Below, one piece after another: positions 8,532-17,342 of a stretch of 64,000 nt of DNA. The position numbers were made by a program, and so were the translations under genes. The stretch spans positions 496,001 through 560,000 of the forward strand of contig CBDHEF010000002.1 in NCBI GenBank assembly GCA_965261945.1, written 5' to 3'. The notes under the pieces are model-generated. The model was not told the origin of the DNA. It searched no databases and was given only the letters and a program-made list of their open reading frames with translations. How positions within the stretch are numbered: position 1 is the stretch's first letter; each line of letters opens with the position of its first letter. This DNA comes from VXOI01 sp965261945 (lineage in GTDB: Bacteria > Chloroflexota > Dehalococcoidia > Lucifugimonadales > UBA3495).

Positions 8532-9383
8532 ATGAGCGCAACCGTAGATCTGCATCTCCACACCCTTGCCTCCGATGGACGGCTTACCCCCACCGAACTG
8601 GTGCGGCTGGCGGCGGGACAAGGGCTGAAAACGATTGCAGTCACCGACCACGACACCACCGGCGGCCTGGAGGAAGCCTTCGAGGCGGCGAAAGAATTTC
8701 CCGGACTGCGCATCATACCCGGCATCGAATTGAGCGCCGATGTTCCGGGTGATGAAGTACATGTGCTGGGGTACTTCCTGGATCCCGGCAACCCGGAATT
8801 GCAGGCCGAACTGGTCAGATTCCGTGAGGGCCGGGTGGACCGAGCCAAGACGATGGTGGAAAAACTGACCCAACTTGGGATTCTCGTGGAATGGGAGCGA
8901 GTGCAGCACTTCGCCGGTGACGGCGCGGTGGGACGCCCTCACATCGCCATGGCCCTGGTAGAGGCCGGGTACTGCAAGGAACCCAAGGACGCCTTTCCCG
9001 AGTATCTTGGCCGCAACGGTCTGGCCTATGTCGAGCGCGCCAAGCTGACCCCGGCGGAGGCCGTCGGGATCATCCGGCGGGCCGGTGGGGCGGCGGTCCT
9101 GGCCCATCCTGCCTACATGAACGACATGGAGGCAGGCATCGCCAAGCTCGCCGGCATTGGGCTGGCAGGAATGGAAGTGCATTACGCCAAGTACCGCGAC
9201 GACACCATCCGGCAGTTGGCCCGCTTGGCCCGCCAGCATGAACTCATCCCATGCGGTGGCAGCGACTATCACGGCATGGGGAACAGCGACGAGGGCCTCC
9301 CCGGGGACAACGGCCCGCCGCCGGAAACCGTGGAGCGGCTGGAGGCAGTCGCCCTGGCGGCCAGGGAACCGGGGACGGGATAG
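8532..9383 (+). CDS. PHP-domain phosphoesterase (RNase AM/TrpH-like)
   Basis: A 283-residue PHP-domain hydrolase. Metal-ligand motifs are DLHLHTLASDG (residues 6-16), TDHDTTGG near 39, GIELSAD near 66, AHPAY near 193 and GGSDYHG near 245. Homologues act on 3',5'-bisphosphorylated nucleotides or 5' ends of short RNAs. The ATG at 8532 begins one base after the ymdB stop, so the two are probably translated together. Pairing with YmdB and RNase Y suggests RNA or nucleotide turnover, which is inference. Confidence 0.85.
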   Translation: MSATVDLHLHTLASDGRLTPTELVRLAAGQGLKTIAVTDHDTTGGLEEAFEAAKEFPGLRIIPGIELSADVPGDEVHVLGYFLDPGNPELQAELVRFREGRVDRAKTMVEKLTQLGILVEWERVQHFAGDGAVGRPHIAMALVEAGYCKEPKDAFPEYLGRNGLAYVERAKLTPAEAVGIIRRAGGAAVLAHPAYMNDMEAGIAKLAGIGLAGMEVHYAKYRDDTIRQLARLARQHELIPCGGSDYHGMGNSDEGLPGDNGPPPETVERLEAVALAAREPGTG

Positions 9384-9428
9384 GCCGGGTATGCCTGCTA
9401 CGGCAACATTGTACGGTCGGAACCCTTG

Positions 9429-10121
9429 ATGGAAATTGCCGCATTGTACATTGGCGCATACCTGCTTGGTTCCATCCCCACGGCTTTCATTATCGGCAGG
9501 CTGGTCAAGGGCATAGACATTCGCCGGTATGGTAGCGGCAACCTTGGCGGCGGAAATGTTATCCAGCACGTCGGCAAGAAGTGGTTTGTTCCCCAGATGA
9601 TTTCCGACGCCCTGGTAAAGGGGGCGGGTACTATCTGGTTCTCGGTATACATGGTGGGCATCGACTGGAACTCGCCATTGCTGGTCGCCCCGCCGCTGCT
9701 GGCCCTGGCCGGCAACAACTGGTCGCCTTTCATGAAAATGCAGGGTGGCAGAGGATTGGGCGTTGCCGCCGGGACCCTGCTGGCCTTCTCCCCGGCTATT
9801 CTCGGGATTGTCATGGCAATCTATTTCGGCGGCTACCTGATTACCAGGGGGGCCGGCGTTTGGGCTCTGGCGGCTTTGATGGCGCTGCCGGTATTGTTCT
9901 TTGTTTTTCCTTCAGGCCTGAAGATGGCCGACGGGCTTACAATGGTATGGTACTCGCTGGGTGTCCTGGTGCTGGTGATGCTGAAGCGGCTGTCCTCCAA
10001 CTGGGCGCCGCTGCCCAGTGGTATGCCCCGCAGAAAGGTGTTTTTCAACCGTCTGGTGCGGGACCGGGATGTGGACGACCGGTCACAGTGGGTTGAACGC
10101 ATACCCGGCGCGGCCGGCTGA
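9429..10121 (+). CDS. PlsY-like glycerol-3-phosphate acyltransferase, divergent
   Basis: Polytopic membrane protein of 230 residues in the PlsY (DUF205) family, which transfers acyl groups from acyl-phosphate to glycerol-3-phosphate. Family motifs are altered: motif 1 is LLGSIPTAFIIGR with DIRRYGSGNLGGGN (canonical GSGNxGATN) and motif 2 is GNNWSPFMKMQGGRGLGVAAG (canonical GHxFPVFLxFKGGKGVAT). Gly-Gly and the N-terminal GSIP are kept. A second, more divergent copy lies at 14242-14910. Activity on glycerol-3-phosphate is likely but not certain. Confidence 0.75.
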   Translation: MEIAALYIGAYLLGSIPTAFIIGRLVKGIDIRRYGSGNLGGGNVIQHVGKKWFVPQMISDALVKGAGTIWFSVYMVGIDWNSPLLVAPPLLALAGNNWSPFMKMQGGRGLGVAAGTLLAFSPAILGIVMAIYFGGYLITRGAGVWALAALMALPVLFFVFPSGLKMADGLTMVWYSLGVLVLVMLKRLSSNWAPLPSGMPRRKVFFNRLVRDRDVDDRSQWVERIPGAAG

Positions 10122-10146
10122 CCTGGCCGGCCCATAGGAGCAGGAC

Positions 10147-10674
10147 ATGGCCACGGAACCGCAGCAGGCCGGACAGGAAGCCGATGCCAGTTTCTGCAAC
10201 TGGCACCCCGAAACTGAGACGCGTCTGCATTGCAGCCAGTGCGGCAGGAGCATCTGTACGCTATGCCTGATCCAGGTGCCGGTGGGCATTCGCTGCCGCG
10301 AGTGCGGCCGCGCGGAAAGGCTGCCCACCTACGACGTTCAGCCGGCCTATATGCTCCGCGCGCTTGGTGTAGCGGTTGTCATTGCGCTGGTGGGCGGAGT
10401 CATCTGGGGCGTAGTGGAAATAGAATTGGGAGGGATTCCCTTTGTATCCTGGCTGATTTCCATTGGTATTGGCTATGGCGCGGCGGAACTCATCAGCCTG
10501 TCGGTGAACCGCAAGCGGGGAGCTCCGCTTACTTGGATAGCCGCAGGGGCCGTGGGCGTCGCCGGAATAATCCATCTGCTGTTTTCCCTGGGGTCTCTGA
10601 GCGGGTTTGGCCTTCTGGTTAATTTGGTGACCATTGGCGTGGCAATGTTTATTGCAGGTTCCCGGCTACGCTGA
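10147..10674 (+). CDS. B-box-like zinc-finger membrane protein
   Basis: Unnamed protein of 175 residues. The N-terminal 60 residues hold a Cys/His-rich module (C..H.....C..C......C..C.......C..C, with CNWHPETETRLHCSQCG) like the B-box zinc finger found at the front of some rhomboid and DUF-type membrane proteins. Four predicted transmembrane helices follow (about 75-95, 100-120, 130-150, 153-173). No rhomboid catalytic Ser/His is present. Start ATG has GGAGCAGGAC upstream. The gene follows plsY-like by 25 bases. Function unknown. Confidence 0.7.
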   Translation: MATEPQQAGQEADASFCNWHPETETRLHCSQCGRSICTLCLIQVPVGIRCRECGRAERLPTYDVQPAYMLRALGVAVVIALVGGVIWGVVEIELGGIPFVSWLISIGIGYGAAELISLSVNRKRGAPLTWIAAGAVGVAGIIHLLFSLGSLSGFGLLVNLVTIGVAMFIAGSRLR

Positions 10675-10740
10675 CCGGGCCGGCTCCGTGGCCGGGATGG
10701 CCTTGGGCTTCGGCGGCGAACCCCAGGGAGTTCCAGTGGG

Positions 10741-11280
10741 TTATCCGCCAGGCAACTCCTGTTCCGGCGAGTTGAATGCGACGACGCCCAGCTCCTCTCT
10801 GAGTTGTTGCAAAGTCAGACGGATCACCTCCGGCTCGAATCCCCTGCGGCCCAGGAAGGCGCCCACCCTGCGGTCAAAAGCCGCGCGGCCGTTCCCCGCC
10901 TGCCGTGCGGCGTAACGGGCGGCGGCCCGGTGGGCGGCGGCATGGGAGTCGAAGTCTTCCAGCGCTTCGCTGATTGTGTCCTCGTCCACGCCGCGTTGCT
11001 TCAGTTCCCGCTCGATCATGCCAGGGCTGCGGGGCTTCCGCCGTTCCCGGCTGTCCCGCCACTGCCGGGCGAACTCCGCGTCATTCAGCAATCCCTCGGT
11101 TTGCAGCCGGGCCACTGTCTGCTCTGCTGGTTCGTTGCCGAACCTTTGGCTCAGGTGCTGACGCATCTCGGCCACCGTTCGCGGACGCAGGGCCAGCAGT
11201 CGCAAGGCCGTCCCTTGCGCCTTCTTCGCATCCGTGGGCTTCCGACTGGCATTGGGATCTGGGGTTGGAATTTCGGGCAT
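10741..11280 (-). CDS. recX: Regulatory protein RecX
   Basis: Modulator that inhibits RecA filament growth. The 179-residue helical protein has the three-repeat RecX pattern: LLALRPRTVAEMRQHL, LLNDAEFARQW.DSRERRKPRS and a C-terminal FLGRRGFEPEVI. It lies 87 bases downstream of recA on the same strand, the usual recA-recX order, with a terminator hairpin between, so part of the transcript may be attenuated. GAGGAATTG precedes the ATG. Confidence 0.88.
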   Translation of the reverse strand: MPEIPTPDPNASRKPTDAKKAQGTALRLLALRPRTVAEMRQHLSQRFGNEPAEQTVARLQTEGLLNDAEFARQWRDSRERRKPRSPGMIERELKQRGVDEDTISEALEDFDSHAAAHRAAARYAARQAGNGRAAFDRRVGAFLGRRGFEPEVIRLTLQQLREELGVVAFNSPEQELPGG

Positions 11281-11315
11281 TGAGCAATTCCTCGATGATT
11301 GTAGAGAGTAGAAAG

Positions 11316-11351
11316 GGGCCTGCCCCGTCGGCGACGCGGCAGGGCAGGCCC
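11316..11351 (-). terminator. Hairpin between recA and recX
   Basis: GGGCCTGCCC and GGGCAGGCCC form a perfect 10-bp stem around a 16-base spacer. In the minus direction it is followed by CTTTCTACTCT. It probably limits read-through from recA into recX, as in other recA-recX operons. Confidence 0.6.
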
Positions 11352-11367
11352 AGGCGGGTGGGGTATG

Positions 11368-12471
11368 CTAGTCGAGGGACGCGGGTTCGGAGCCGTTGGC
11401 GGTGGGAGCGCCGTCGTAGGCGAGCGAATCATCTTCTTCCAGCTCCGGCTCGGGAGCGGGGGTTACGATGTCGCTGTTTTCCCGAATGCGGTTCTCCACG
11501 GATGCGGCGATTTCCGGGTGCTGTTGCAGGAATTCCTTGGAGTTTTCCCGGCCCTGTCCGAGGCGGGTCTCGCCGTAGGAATAGAAGGCGCCCGACTTCT
11601 TGATGATGCCCTTGGAGGAGCCGATTTCCAGCAGGTCGCCCATCTTGCTGATGCCGTGATTGAACATGATGTCGAACTCGGCGACGCGGAAGGGAGCGGC
11701 CACCTTGTTCTTCACGATGCGGGCCCGCACCCGGTTGCCGGTTATTTCGGACCCCTGCTTGATGGACTCGATGCGGCGCAGGTCTATACGTACTGAGCTG
11801 TAGAACTTGAGCGCCCGTCCGCCAGGCGTGACCTCCGGGCTGCCGTAGGTCACGCCGATCTTTTCCCGAAGCTGGTTGATGAATACCACAGCGGTCTTTG
11901 ACTTGTGGATGGTACTTGTGAGCTTGCGGAGGGCCTGAGACATCAGGCGGGCCTGGAGGCCGACGTGGGTGTCTCCCATGTCGCCCTCGATTTCCGCCTG
12001 CGGCACCAGGGCGGCCACGCTGTCCAAGACTATGGCGTCTATGGCCCCGCTGCGCACCAGTTGCTCGGTAATGTCCAGAGCCTGCTCTGCGCTGTCGGGC
12101 TGGGCGATCAGCAGCTCGTTCAGGTCCAGTCCGCAGTTGGCGGCATACGTCGGGTCGAGAGCGTGCTCGACGTCTATGTAGGCGGCAACCCCACCGGCCT
12201 TCTGGGTCTCGGACATCAGGTGAATGGCCAGCGTGGACTTGCCCGCCGACTCCGCGCCGAAAATTTCGGTTACGCGCCCGCGCGGTATGCCCCCGGTGCC
12301 CAGGGCCAGGTCAATTGCCAGCGACCCCGTGGAAATGGACTCGGTGACGAGGCTGTTGCCGAGTTCCCCCAGACGCATTACCGCGCCCTTGCCATGGTCC
12401 TTCTCGATACTGTTGAGTGCAATGTCCAGCGCCGCTTTCTTATCGGTTTCTATTTTTTCCTTTTTCATCAC
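11368..12471 (-). CDS. recA: Recombinase RecA
   Basis: DNA strand-exchange ATPase and SOS co-protease, 367 residues. The Walker A motif reads GAESAGKST near residue 69, where most RecA proteins have GPESSGKT; Walker B is IVLDSVAALVP near 144. The L2-region FINQLREKIGV and GGRALKFYSSVRID motifs are intact. The tail is acidic, as usual. GTG (12471) and ATG (12468) starts are adjacent; GAGAGGA lies upstream. No convincing LexA box was found upstream. Confidence 0.96.
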   Translation of the reverse strand: MMKKEKIETDKKAALDIALNSIEKDHGKGAVMRLGELGNSLVTESISTGSLAIDLALGTGGIPRGRVTEIFGAESAGKSTLAIHLMSETQKAGGVAAYIDVEHALDPTYAANCGLDLNELLIAQPDSAEQALDITEQLVRSGAIDAIVLDSVAALVPQAEIEGDMGDTHVGLQARLMSQALRKLTSTIHKSKTAVVFINQLREKIGVTYGSPEVTPGGRALKFYSSVRIDLRRIESIKQGSEITGNRVRARIVKNKVAAPFRVAEFDIMFNHGISKMGDLLEIGSSKGIIKKSGAFYSYGETRLGQGRENSKEFLQQHPEIAASVENRIRENSDIVTPAPEPELEEDDSLAYDGAPTANGSEPASLD

Positions 12472-12639
12472 CTGGCACGTTCCTCTCTTCGGATTGGAGC
12501 AAGACTAACATAAGTGCAAATGTTCTAACAACAGGCAAGTGTCAGTAATGTGAAAATCCTGTTTTGCCTGTTCCCACGCGAGGCAGGGGAAGAAAAAGGT
12601 GGGGATGCTGGCGGGCCAACCGGCCCGCGGCTAGAATTC

Positions 12640-12864
12640 TCAAGTGCCGCCCTTGAAACCGATGGTGACCGTGCCGTTCTCCACGATTACCGGCGTCACG
12701 CGCTCCCCCTTGGTCAGGGCCAGCAGTTCGGGAATCCGGTCTTCCTGCTTGGAGAGGTCCACGTCTTCGTAGGCGACCTTGCGCTTGCGGTAGTCCATTT
12801 TGGCTGCGGCCGAAAAGGCGCAGTCAGGATGGGTGTAGAGGATGGTCTCGCTGGCTTGTGTCAC
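12640..12864 (-). CDS. Cys-form UXX-star family glutaredoxin-like protein
   Basis: A 74-residue thioredoxin-fold protein. ILYTHPDCAFSAAA places a single redox Cys where the UXX-star (seleno)protein family has selenocysteine or Cys, and RVTPVIVENGTVTIGFKGGT matches the family's cis-Pro loop and C-terminus. There is CxxS rather than CxxC, so a monothiol mechanism is expected. Start is GTG at 12864 with AGGGG seven bases upstream. It is a lone gene near recA. Redox partner unknown. The family name is from memory of the signature and needs a profile search. Confidence 0.6.
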   Translation of the reverse strand: MTQASETILYTHPDCAFSAAAKMDYRKRKVAYEDVDLSKQEDRIPELLALTKGERVTPVIVENGTVTIGFKGGT

Positions 12865-13057
12865 GTCGCACCCCTGCCGAAAGCCGCAGTAAGGGCAGTC
12901 CGGCCAGTTGATTTATTTGGGCGAATTGTACGCGCCGCCGTCCGTTTGTTCAACGCGCTCTGCGGGCGCTCCGCCAAAACGGCGGGCGGGGAAATCGCGG
13001 CGGCGGTATGTGGATGTTATGCTAGAGTTTCAATCCTGCGAACAGGGTGTGCTTCCT

Positions 13058-14239
13058 ATGGCTTCAACCAACGATCAACCCGTCATCAATACCGTTGCTG
13101 CGCTGCTGGAGGAATTTTCCGTGGGAGTGGGACGAATATCCCCCGGGCCGCGCGGCTCCCGGCTGAGCGGCGAGCCCAGGGTTCTGCTGGAGGCCGCCGT
13201 CGAGTCCCTGGCCGGAGAGGAAATTGAAGGCGCGGCACTGGTCTACGGCAACGCCTGCTATGCCCTGGGCCGCCACGACGACGCTTCGGCGGCGTATCGC
13301 AGAGTGCTGCAAGGCGACCCGGCCAGCGTTGAGGCGCGGTTCAACCTGGGGCTGACCCAACTGCGGCTCAGGCGGCCGGAGGAAGCGGTGCAGGAGTTTA
13401 CCGAGACCCTGGTGCGCTCCCCGCAGCTTGCCGAGGCCCATTACCAGCGGGGCAACGCCTATGACGACCTTGGCGACGTGGAACAGTCCCTGGCCGATTA
13501 TTCCCGCGCCATAGATCTGGCCCCAGGATACGTCCAGCCGATGTACAACCGGGGTATCGTGCTGGCGGGCGCCGGGCGGCACCAGGAGGCCGTGGCCCAG
13601 TTTGACCGGGTTATCGCGTTGCGCCCCGACATCGGCAACGCGCACCTGAATCGGGGAGCTTCTCTGGATGAACTGGGACTGCACGAGGAGGCCATCGGCA
13701 GTTATGGCCGCGCCGCAGCCTTGAACCCTGACGACCCGCGCCCCCTGTTCAACCGCGCCCGCACCTGCTACTACCTGGGCCTCCTGCAAGAGGCCCTCGA
13801 CGACTATACGAAAGTGCTGTTCCTGGATTCGGAAGATGCCGAAGCCTACAACAACCGTGGATTGGCCTACGATGCCTTGGGCGATTACGAGTCGGCCATC
13901 GCGGATTACGAGCGGGCGCTGGCGGTTCGGGAGGACTTTGCAGAGGCCCACAGCAACCGGGGCGCGGTTCTGGAAGCGCAGGGAGAGGTCGAGGCGGCCC
14001 TGGAAGCCTATCACGCCGCCCTGGCGGTCAACCCCAGCCTGGGGTCGGCTCATTACAACGCGGCGCGGGTGTATTCCCAACTCGGTGAAGTTGAATCCTG
14101 CCTGCGGCATTTGGACAGTCTGCTTGCGCTTGCCCCGGAGTTAGCGGCAGACGCTGCCCAGGATGAGCACCTGGGCTGGGCCCTGCGGCTGCGGGAAATG
14201 CGAGAGTCAAGGGCCAATGACGCGCCTTCGGATTCCTGA
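13058..14239 (+). CDS. Tetratricopeptide repeat protein
   Basis: A 393-residue protein made almost wholly of TPR repeats (about ten), each with the pattern YNNRGLAYDALGDYESAIADYERAL-like, from about residue 70 to 370. The N-terminal 60 residues are not repeated. No signal peptide or membrane segment is seen, so it should be a cytosolic scaffold. The ATG at 13058 follows AGGGTG; starts further upstream lack a ribosome site. The binding partner cannot be told from the sequence. Confidence 0.85.
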   Translation: MASTNDQPVINTVAALLEEFSVGVGRISPGPRGSRLSGEPRVLLEAAVESLAGEEIEGAALVYGNACYALGRHDDASAAYRRVLQGDPASVEARFNLGLTQLRLRRPEEAVQEFTETLVRSPQLAEAHYQRGNAYDDLGDVEQSLADYSRAIDLAPGYVQPMYNRGIVLAGAGRHQEAVAQFDRVIALRPDIGNAHLNRGASLDELGLHEEAIGSYGRAAALNPDDPRPLFNRARTCYYLGLLQEALDDYTKVLFLDSEDAEAYNNRGLAYDALGDYESAIADYERALAVREDFAEAHSNRGAVLEAQGEVEAALEAYHAALAVNPSLGSAHYNAARVYSQLGEVESCLRHLDSLLALAPELAADAAQDEHLGWALRLREMRESRANDAPSDS

Positions 14240-14241
14240 AG

Positions 14242-14910
14242 TTAGCCGGTCCCTGACATTTCCTTTGGCAGTTCGGGGTCGGAATCCAGTTCATCCAGGG
14301 TCGTTTCAGGATCGGCGGCGCTGATTCGTCGGCGGATGACCAAGCTGCGCAGCAGGACCAGCGCCGCCAGAATCGACAACCCCGTAACCAGTTGCACCTC
14401 ATGGTGATAGGCCAGGCTGATTCCCAGCATCAGCAAAAAGCCTGTGCAGATGCCCCACGACGACCGCAAGTAGTGATTTCGCATCAACAGCACGGTGGCC
14501 ACGCCCACCGCCGCCGCCAGCACGGTCAGTTCCGGCACAAGCGCCGCGCTCACGCCTATCAACGGCGTCATGGCATCGCCGCCCCGGAAGGACGAAAAAA
14601 CCGAGACCCAATGGCCCACGATGGCGGCAGAGGCGGCAATCAGGGTGAACGGCGCTTCTATTCCCAAGGCCCAGGCCACCGCCACGGCCGCCGACCCCTT
14701 GCCCACGTCGCCGGCGAATACCAGCATCGCACTGCGACGGCCCACGTTCCAGTACACGTTGGCCGTGCCCGCCAGTGTGCTGCCCGTGCTGAAAATGTCC
14801 ACACCCTTGATATATCGGCTGACCCACTGGGCAAAGGGAAGCGCCCCCAGCAGGTAGCCTATGACCCCCGAGGCGACAAGTTGCAGTATCTCCATCTGGC
14901 TTTCCGGCAT
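14242..14910 (-). CDS. PlsY-like membrane acyltransferase, strongly divergent
   Basis: A 222-residue polytopic membrane protein in the PlsY/DUF205 family. GYLLGALPFAQWVSRYIKGVDI matches the PlsY N-terminus, but motif 1 is FSTGSTLAGTANVYWNVG and motif 2 is GHWVSVFSSFRGGDAM, so the usual GSGNxGATN and GGKG elements are altered. It may act on another acceptor or be inactive. A charged C-terminal tail follows the last helix. Converges end-to-end with the TPR gene (two-base gap). Start at the ATG at 14910; 14895 is also possible. Confidence 0.65.
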   Translation of the reverse strand: MPESQMEILQLVASGVIGYLLGALPFAQWVSRYIKGVDIFSTGSTLAGTANVYWNVGRRSAMLVFAGDVGKGSAAVAVAWALGIEAPFTLIAASAAIVGHWVSVFSSFRGGDAMTPLIGVSAALVPELTVLAAAVGVATVLLMRNHYLRSSWGICTGFLLMLGISLAYHHEVQLVTGLSILAALVLLRSLVIRRRISAADPETTLDELDSDPELPKEMSGTG

Positions 14911-15175
14911 TCCCGTCCGTTCCTGCCCGTTTCTGTCGAAACTGCGTGGGGAACTTGGTGACGGCCCCGGCGCGCCGGCCGGTGCCGCATAGACAAATAT
15001 AGCAGTCGGCGGCCCGCGTTGATAGCGGACATAGCCGGAGTTGGTGTCGCATTGCCCGGTTTTCCGAGTCATGCGGCGGCTTGCGCGTCGAGTATACTGG
15101 GATTTGCTGACCGAAATCGGCAGATTCCAGGTCCGGGCCGCGTTTCCGGCGCGAGTCCCGGCGAGGTTTGAGGTT

Positions 15176-16408
15176 ATGACAACGTCCAACGCCGCCGGCC
15201 CCTTGTCCGGCATGGTTACCCTGGACCTGACGCAGATTCTGGCTGGCCCAATGTGCACCATGGTGCTGGCCGACATGGGCGCCGACGTCATCAAGATTGA
15301 GAAACCCAACGGCGGCGACGACAACCGCCGCATGGGGCCGCCGTTCATAAAGGACTGGTCGGCAGGCTTCCTGGCCGTCAACCGGAACAAGCGCAGTCTC
15401 TCTCTGGACCTGCGTGGCGAGGCCGGACGCGGCGTGTTCCGGCGTCTGCTGGAAGGGGCCGACGTGGTGGTGGAGAACTTCCGTCCCGGCGTGATGGAGC
15501 GATTGGGCTTGGGTTACGAGGAGCTGGCGGCCATCAAGCCCAGCCTGGTCTACTGCACTATCTCGGGTTTCGGCAGCACGGGCCCGGCCCGTAACCGGGG
15601 GGGATTCGATCTGGTGGCCCAGGGGGTAAGCGGGCTGATGAGCATCACCGGCCATCCTAATTCACCTCCAGCAAAGGTGGGCGTGCCCATCACCGACCTG
15701 ACCGCCGGACTGTTCGCGGCCAACGGCATCATGGCAGCCTACATTCACGCTATGAAGACCGGACAGGGGCAGATGGTGGATACGTCGTTGATGGAAGCTG
15801 GGGTGGCCTACACAGTCTGGGAGTCGTCGGTCTACTTCGCCGAGGGAGAGATTCCCGGGCCGCTGGGTTCGGCGCATCGCGTTTCCGCTCCCTACCAGGC
15901 CCTGCGCACGAGGGACGGCTACCTGAATCTGGGGGCCGCGACCCAGCCGACCTGGGAGCAGCTTTGCCGCGCCATCAGCCGCGAGGACCTGATGGAAGAC
16001 GAGCGTTTCCGGGCTCCATGGGACCGCAAGGCGCGAGAAGAAGAGCTGGCCGCGCTGCTGGAGGAAACGTTCTCAGCCCACGACACCGCCCACTGGCTGA
16101 AACTTCTGGACGACGCCGGAGTGGTGGCCGGGCCGATATACAACATGGAGCAGGTGTACCAAGACCCGCAGGTGCTGGCCCGCGAGATGCTGGTGGACAC
16201 CCACGACCCGGACCTGGGAACCATACATAATATCGGCGTGCCGGTGAAGCTTTCCGCGACTCCGGGCAGCATACGCCGCCGCGCCCCCGCCCTCGGCGAG
16301 CACTCCGCCGAAGTGCTGCTGGAGCGAGGCTTCGCGCAGAGCGAGGTGGACGCCCTGCTGAGCCAGGGAGTCATCCTAGCCAACCAGGGCAGCGGCAGCC
16401 GACGGTAG
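15176..16408 (+). CDS. CaiB/BaiF CoA-transferase family protein
   Basis: Class III CoA-transferase of 410 residues, moving CoA between acyl groups. N-terminal VTLDLTQILAGPMCTMVLADMGADVIKIE is the family start, with the active-site Asp in the VDTSLMEAGVAY region near residue 200. VVENFRPGVMERLGLGYEEL and TISGFGSTGPARNRGGFD are typical. The donor and acceptor are unknown. The ATG at 15176 has GCGAGG nine bases upstream. It is a lone gene on the plus strand. Confidence 0.88.
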   Translation: MTTSNAAGPLSGMVTLDLTQILAGPMCTMVLADMGADVIKIEKPNGGDDNRRMGPPFIKDWSAGFLAVNRNKRSLSLDLRGEAGRGVFRRLLEGADVVVENFRPGVMERLGLGYEELAAIKPSLVYCTISGFGSTGPARNRGGFDLVAQGVSGLMSITGHPNSPPAKVGVPITDLTAGLFAANGIMAAYIHAMKTGQGQMVDTSLMEAGVAYTVWESSVYFAEGEIPGPLGSAHRVSAPYQALRTRDGYLNLGAATQPTWEQLCRAISREDLMEDERFRAPWDRKAREEELAALLEETFSAHDTAHWLKLLDDAGVVAGPIYNMEQVYQDPQVLAREMLVDTHDPDLGTIHNIGVPVKLSATPGSIRRRAPALGEHSAEVLLERGFAQSEVDALLSQGVILANQGSGSRR

Positions 16409-16439
16409 TGGGCGATATGTTGCCGATAGGGTCGGCGTG

Positions 16440-16850
16440 ATGAGGGACGGTGGCACACGTCCTTTACTATTCTTAGCCACCTGCCTCGGATTCGCCGAGA
16501 CGACTTTGGGGATGTTGGCCAGTTTTGCGGGAACGAATGGCACTCTGGCTGCCGTCTTTGCTCTCGTGTCGCTGGGGATGGCGCTATTGGCATTGGTAGC
16601 GATGTATTTTCGCGCCCCGGCATTTTTGACATTCAGTAGTCAACAGGCGTTAGATTTGAGGGTGGGTCAAGAGTTGCGGCACAATCCCGACATTCTCAGT
16701 TCTCACTTGGAAAGTTTGCAGTTGAGGAACGTGAGAGGGGGCAGAATATCCGGGGTTGCATTGGATGCGGATTTAGAGGACGATGAGTTCAAATACGTGG
16801 TGGACGAGCTAAACCAAATCCAAGGTGAAATGCGCATTTATGCCAGGTAG
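16440..16850 (+). CDS. Hypothetical membrane protein
   Basis: A 136-residue protein not recognised. Two predicted membrane helices (about 9-30 and 37-58) precede a soluble domain rich in charged residues ending DDEFKYVVDELNQIQGEMRIYAR. Base composition is noticeably less GC-rich than its neighbours. GTG at 16437 is an alternative start. It lies 31 bases after the CoA-transferase, same strand, but no functional link is seen. Confidence 0.5.
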   Translation: MRDGGTRPLLFLATCLGFAETTLGMLASFAGTNGTLAAVFALVSLGMALLALVAMYFRAPAFLTFSSQQALDLRVGQELRHNPDILSSHLESLQLRNVRGGRISGVALDADLEDDEFKYVVDELNQIQGEMRIYAR

Positions 16851-16912
16851 CGTTTCATTGCAGGTGGACTCGCCGGCGCACGGGCGGTCCCGCACGGGCG
16901 GTCCGTCCACTG

Positions 16913-16941
16913 GTAGGGGCGGGTTTGAAACCCGCCCCTAC
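16913..16941. repeat. Palindromic repeat, GTAGGGGCGGGTTT arms
   Basis: Two 14-base arms (GTAGGGGCGGGTTT and AAACCCGCCCCTAC) flank a single G. Palindromes with this core are scattered in many bacterial genomes as short dispersed repeats. It follows a direct repeat CGCACGGGCGGTCC just upstream and could also work as a transcription terminator for 16440-16850. A related shorter form (GGGGCGGGC...GCCCGCCCC) occurs at 47782-47802. Confidence 0.6.
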
Positions 16942-17079
16942 GGTCGAGGCGCGAACCCTGACTGCGAATGGCTGTCCGCAAAATGTACATCCCACATTGG
17001 CTTTGGTTTAGGGTTGCTCGGAGGCGGGGAATGACCACGGTCGACAGGAAGGTCAGATGGCGTTCGCACGCGGACGACT

Positions 17080-17298
17080 TTGATACAGGCGAAAAAAATC
17101 CTTCTGGCGCTGTCCCACAGGAAATGGGTGTGGCGTACGCTGGACAATTTACAAGCGGTGACTCAACTCGAAACTAATGAATTAGAAGAGAAGCTGGCCG
17201 GCCTTATAAAAAAGAGATTAGTCAAAGGGTCTGTCTATAAACCACACACTCCGGTTGCTCGCCCAATTTTTGGCTTGGTAGAGATAGATAGACACTGA
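17080..17298 (+). CDS. Small winged-helix-like hypothetical protein
   Basis: Possible 72-residue protein (TTG start, weak ribosome site). The sequence IQAKKILLALSHRKWVWRTL followed by a helix-turn-helix-like stretch ending in KRLVKGSVYK resembles a short winged-helix DNA-binding fold. It is AT-rich compared with the rest of the window, hinting at later acquisition. The start is uncertain; codons remain open upstream to about 17035. It may be a remnant of a larger gene. 17299-17342 shows nothing. Confidence 0.3.
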   Translation: MIQAKKILLALSHRKWVWRTLDNLQAVTQLETNELEEKLAGLIKKRLVKGSVYKPHTPVARPIFGLVEIDRH

Positions 17299-17342
17299 AA
17301 TTTAGTTGAGGAGCACAGGCCCATGCGAAGACTGGCCTCTCG

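Noticed and set aside
12470..12560. LexA/SOS box upstream of recA
   Set aside because: GAACATTTGCAC was inspected but does not match GAAC-N4-GTTC on both halves; no palindrome.
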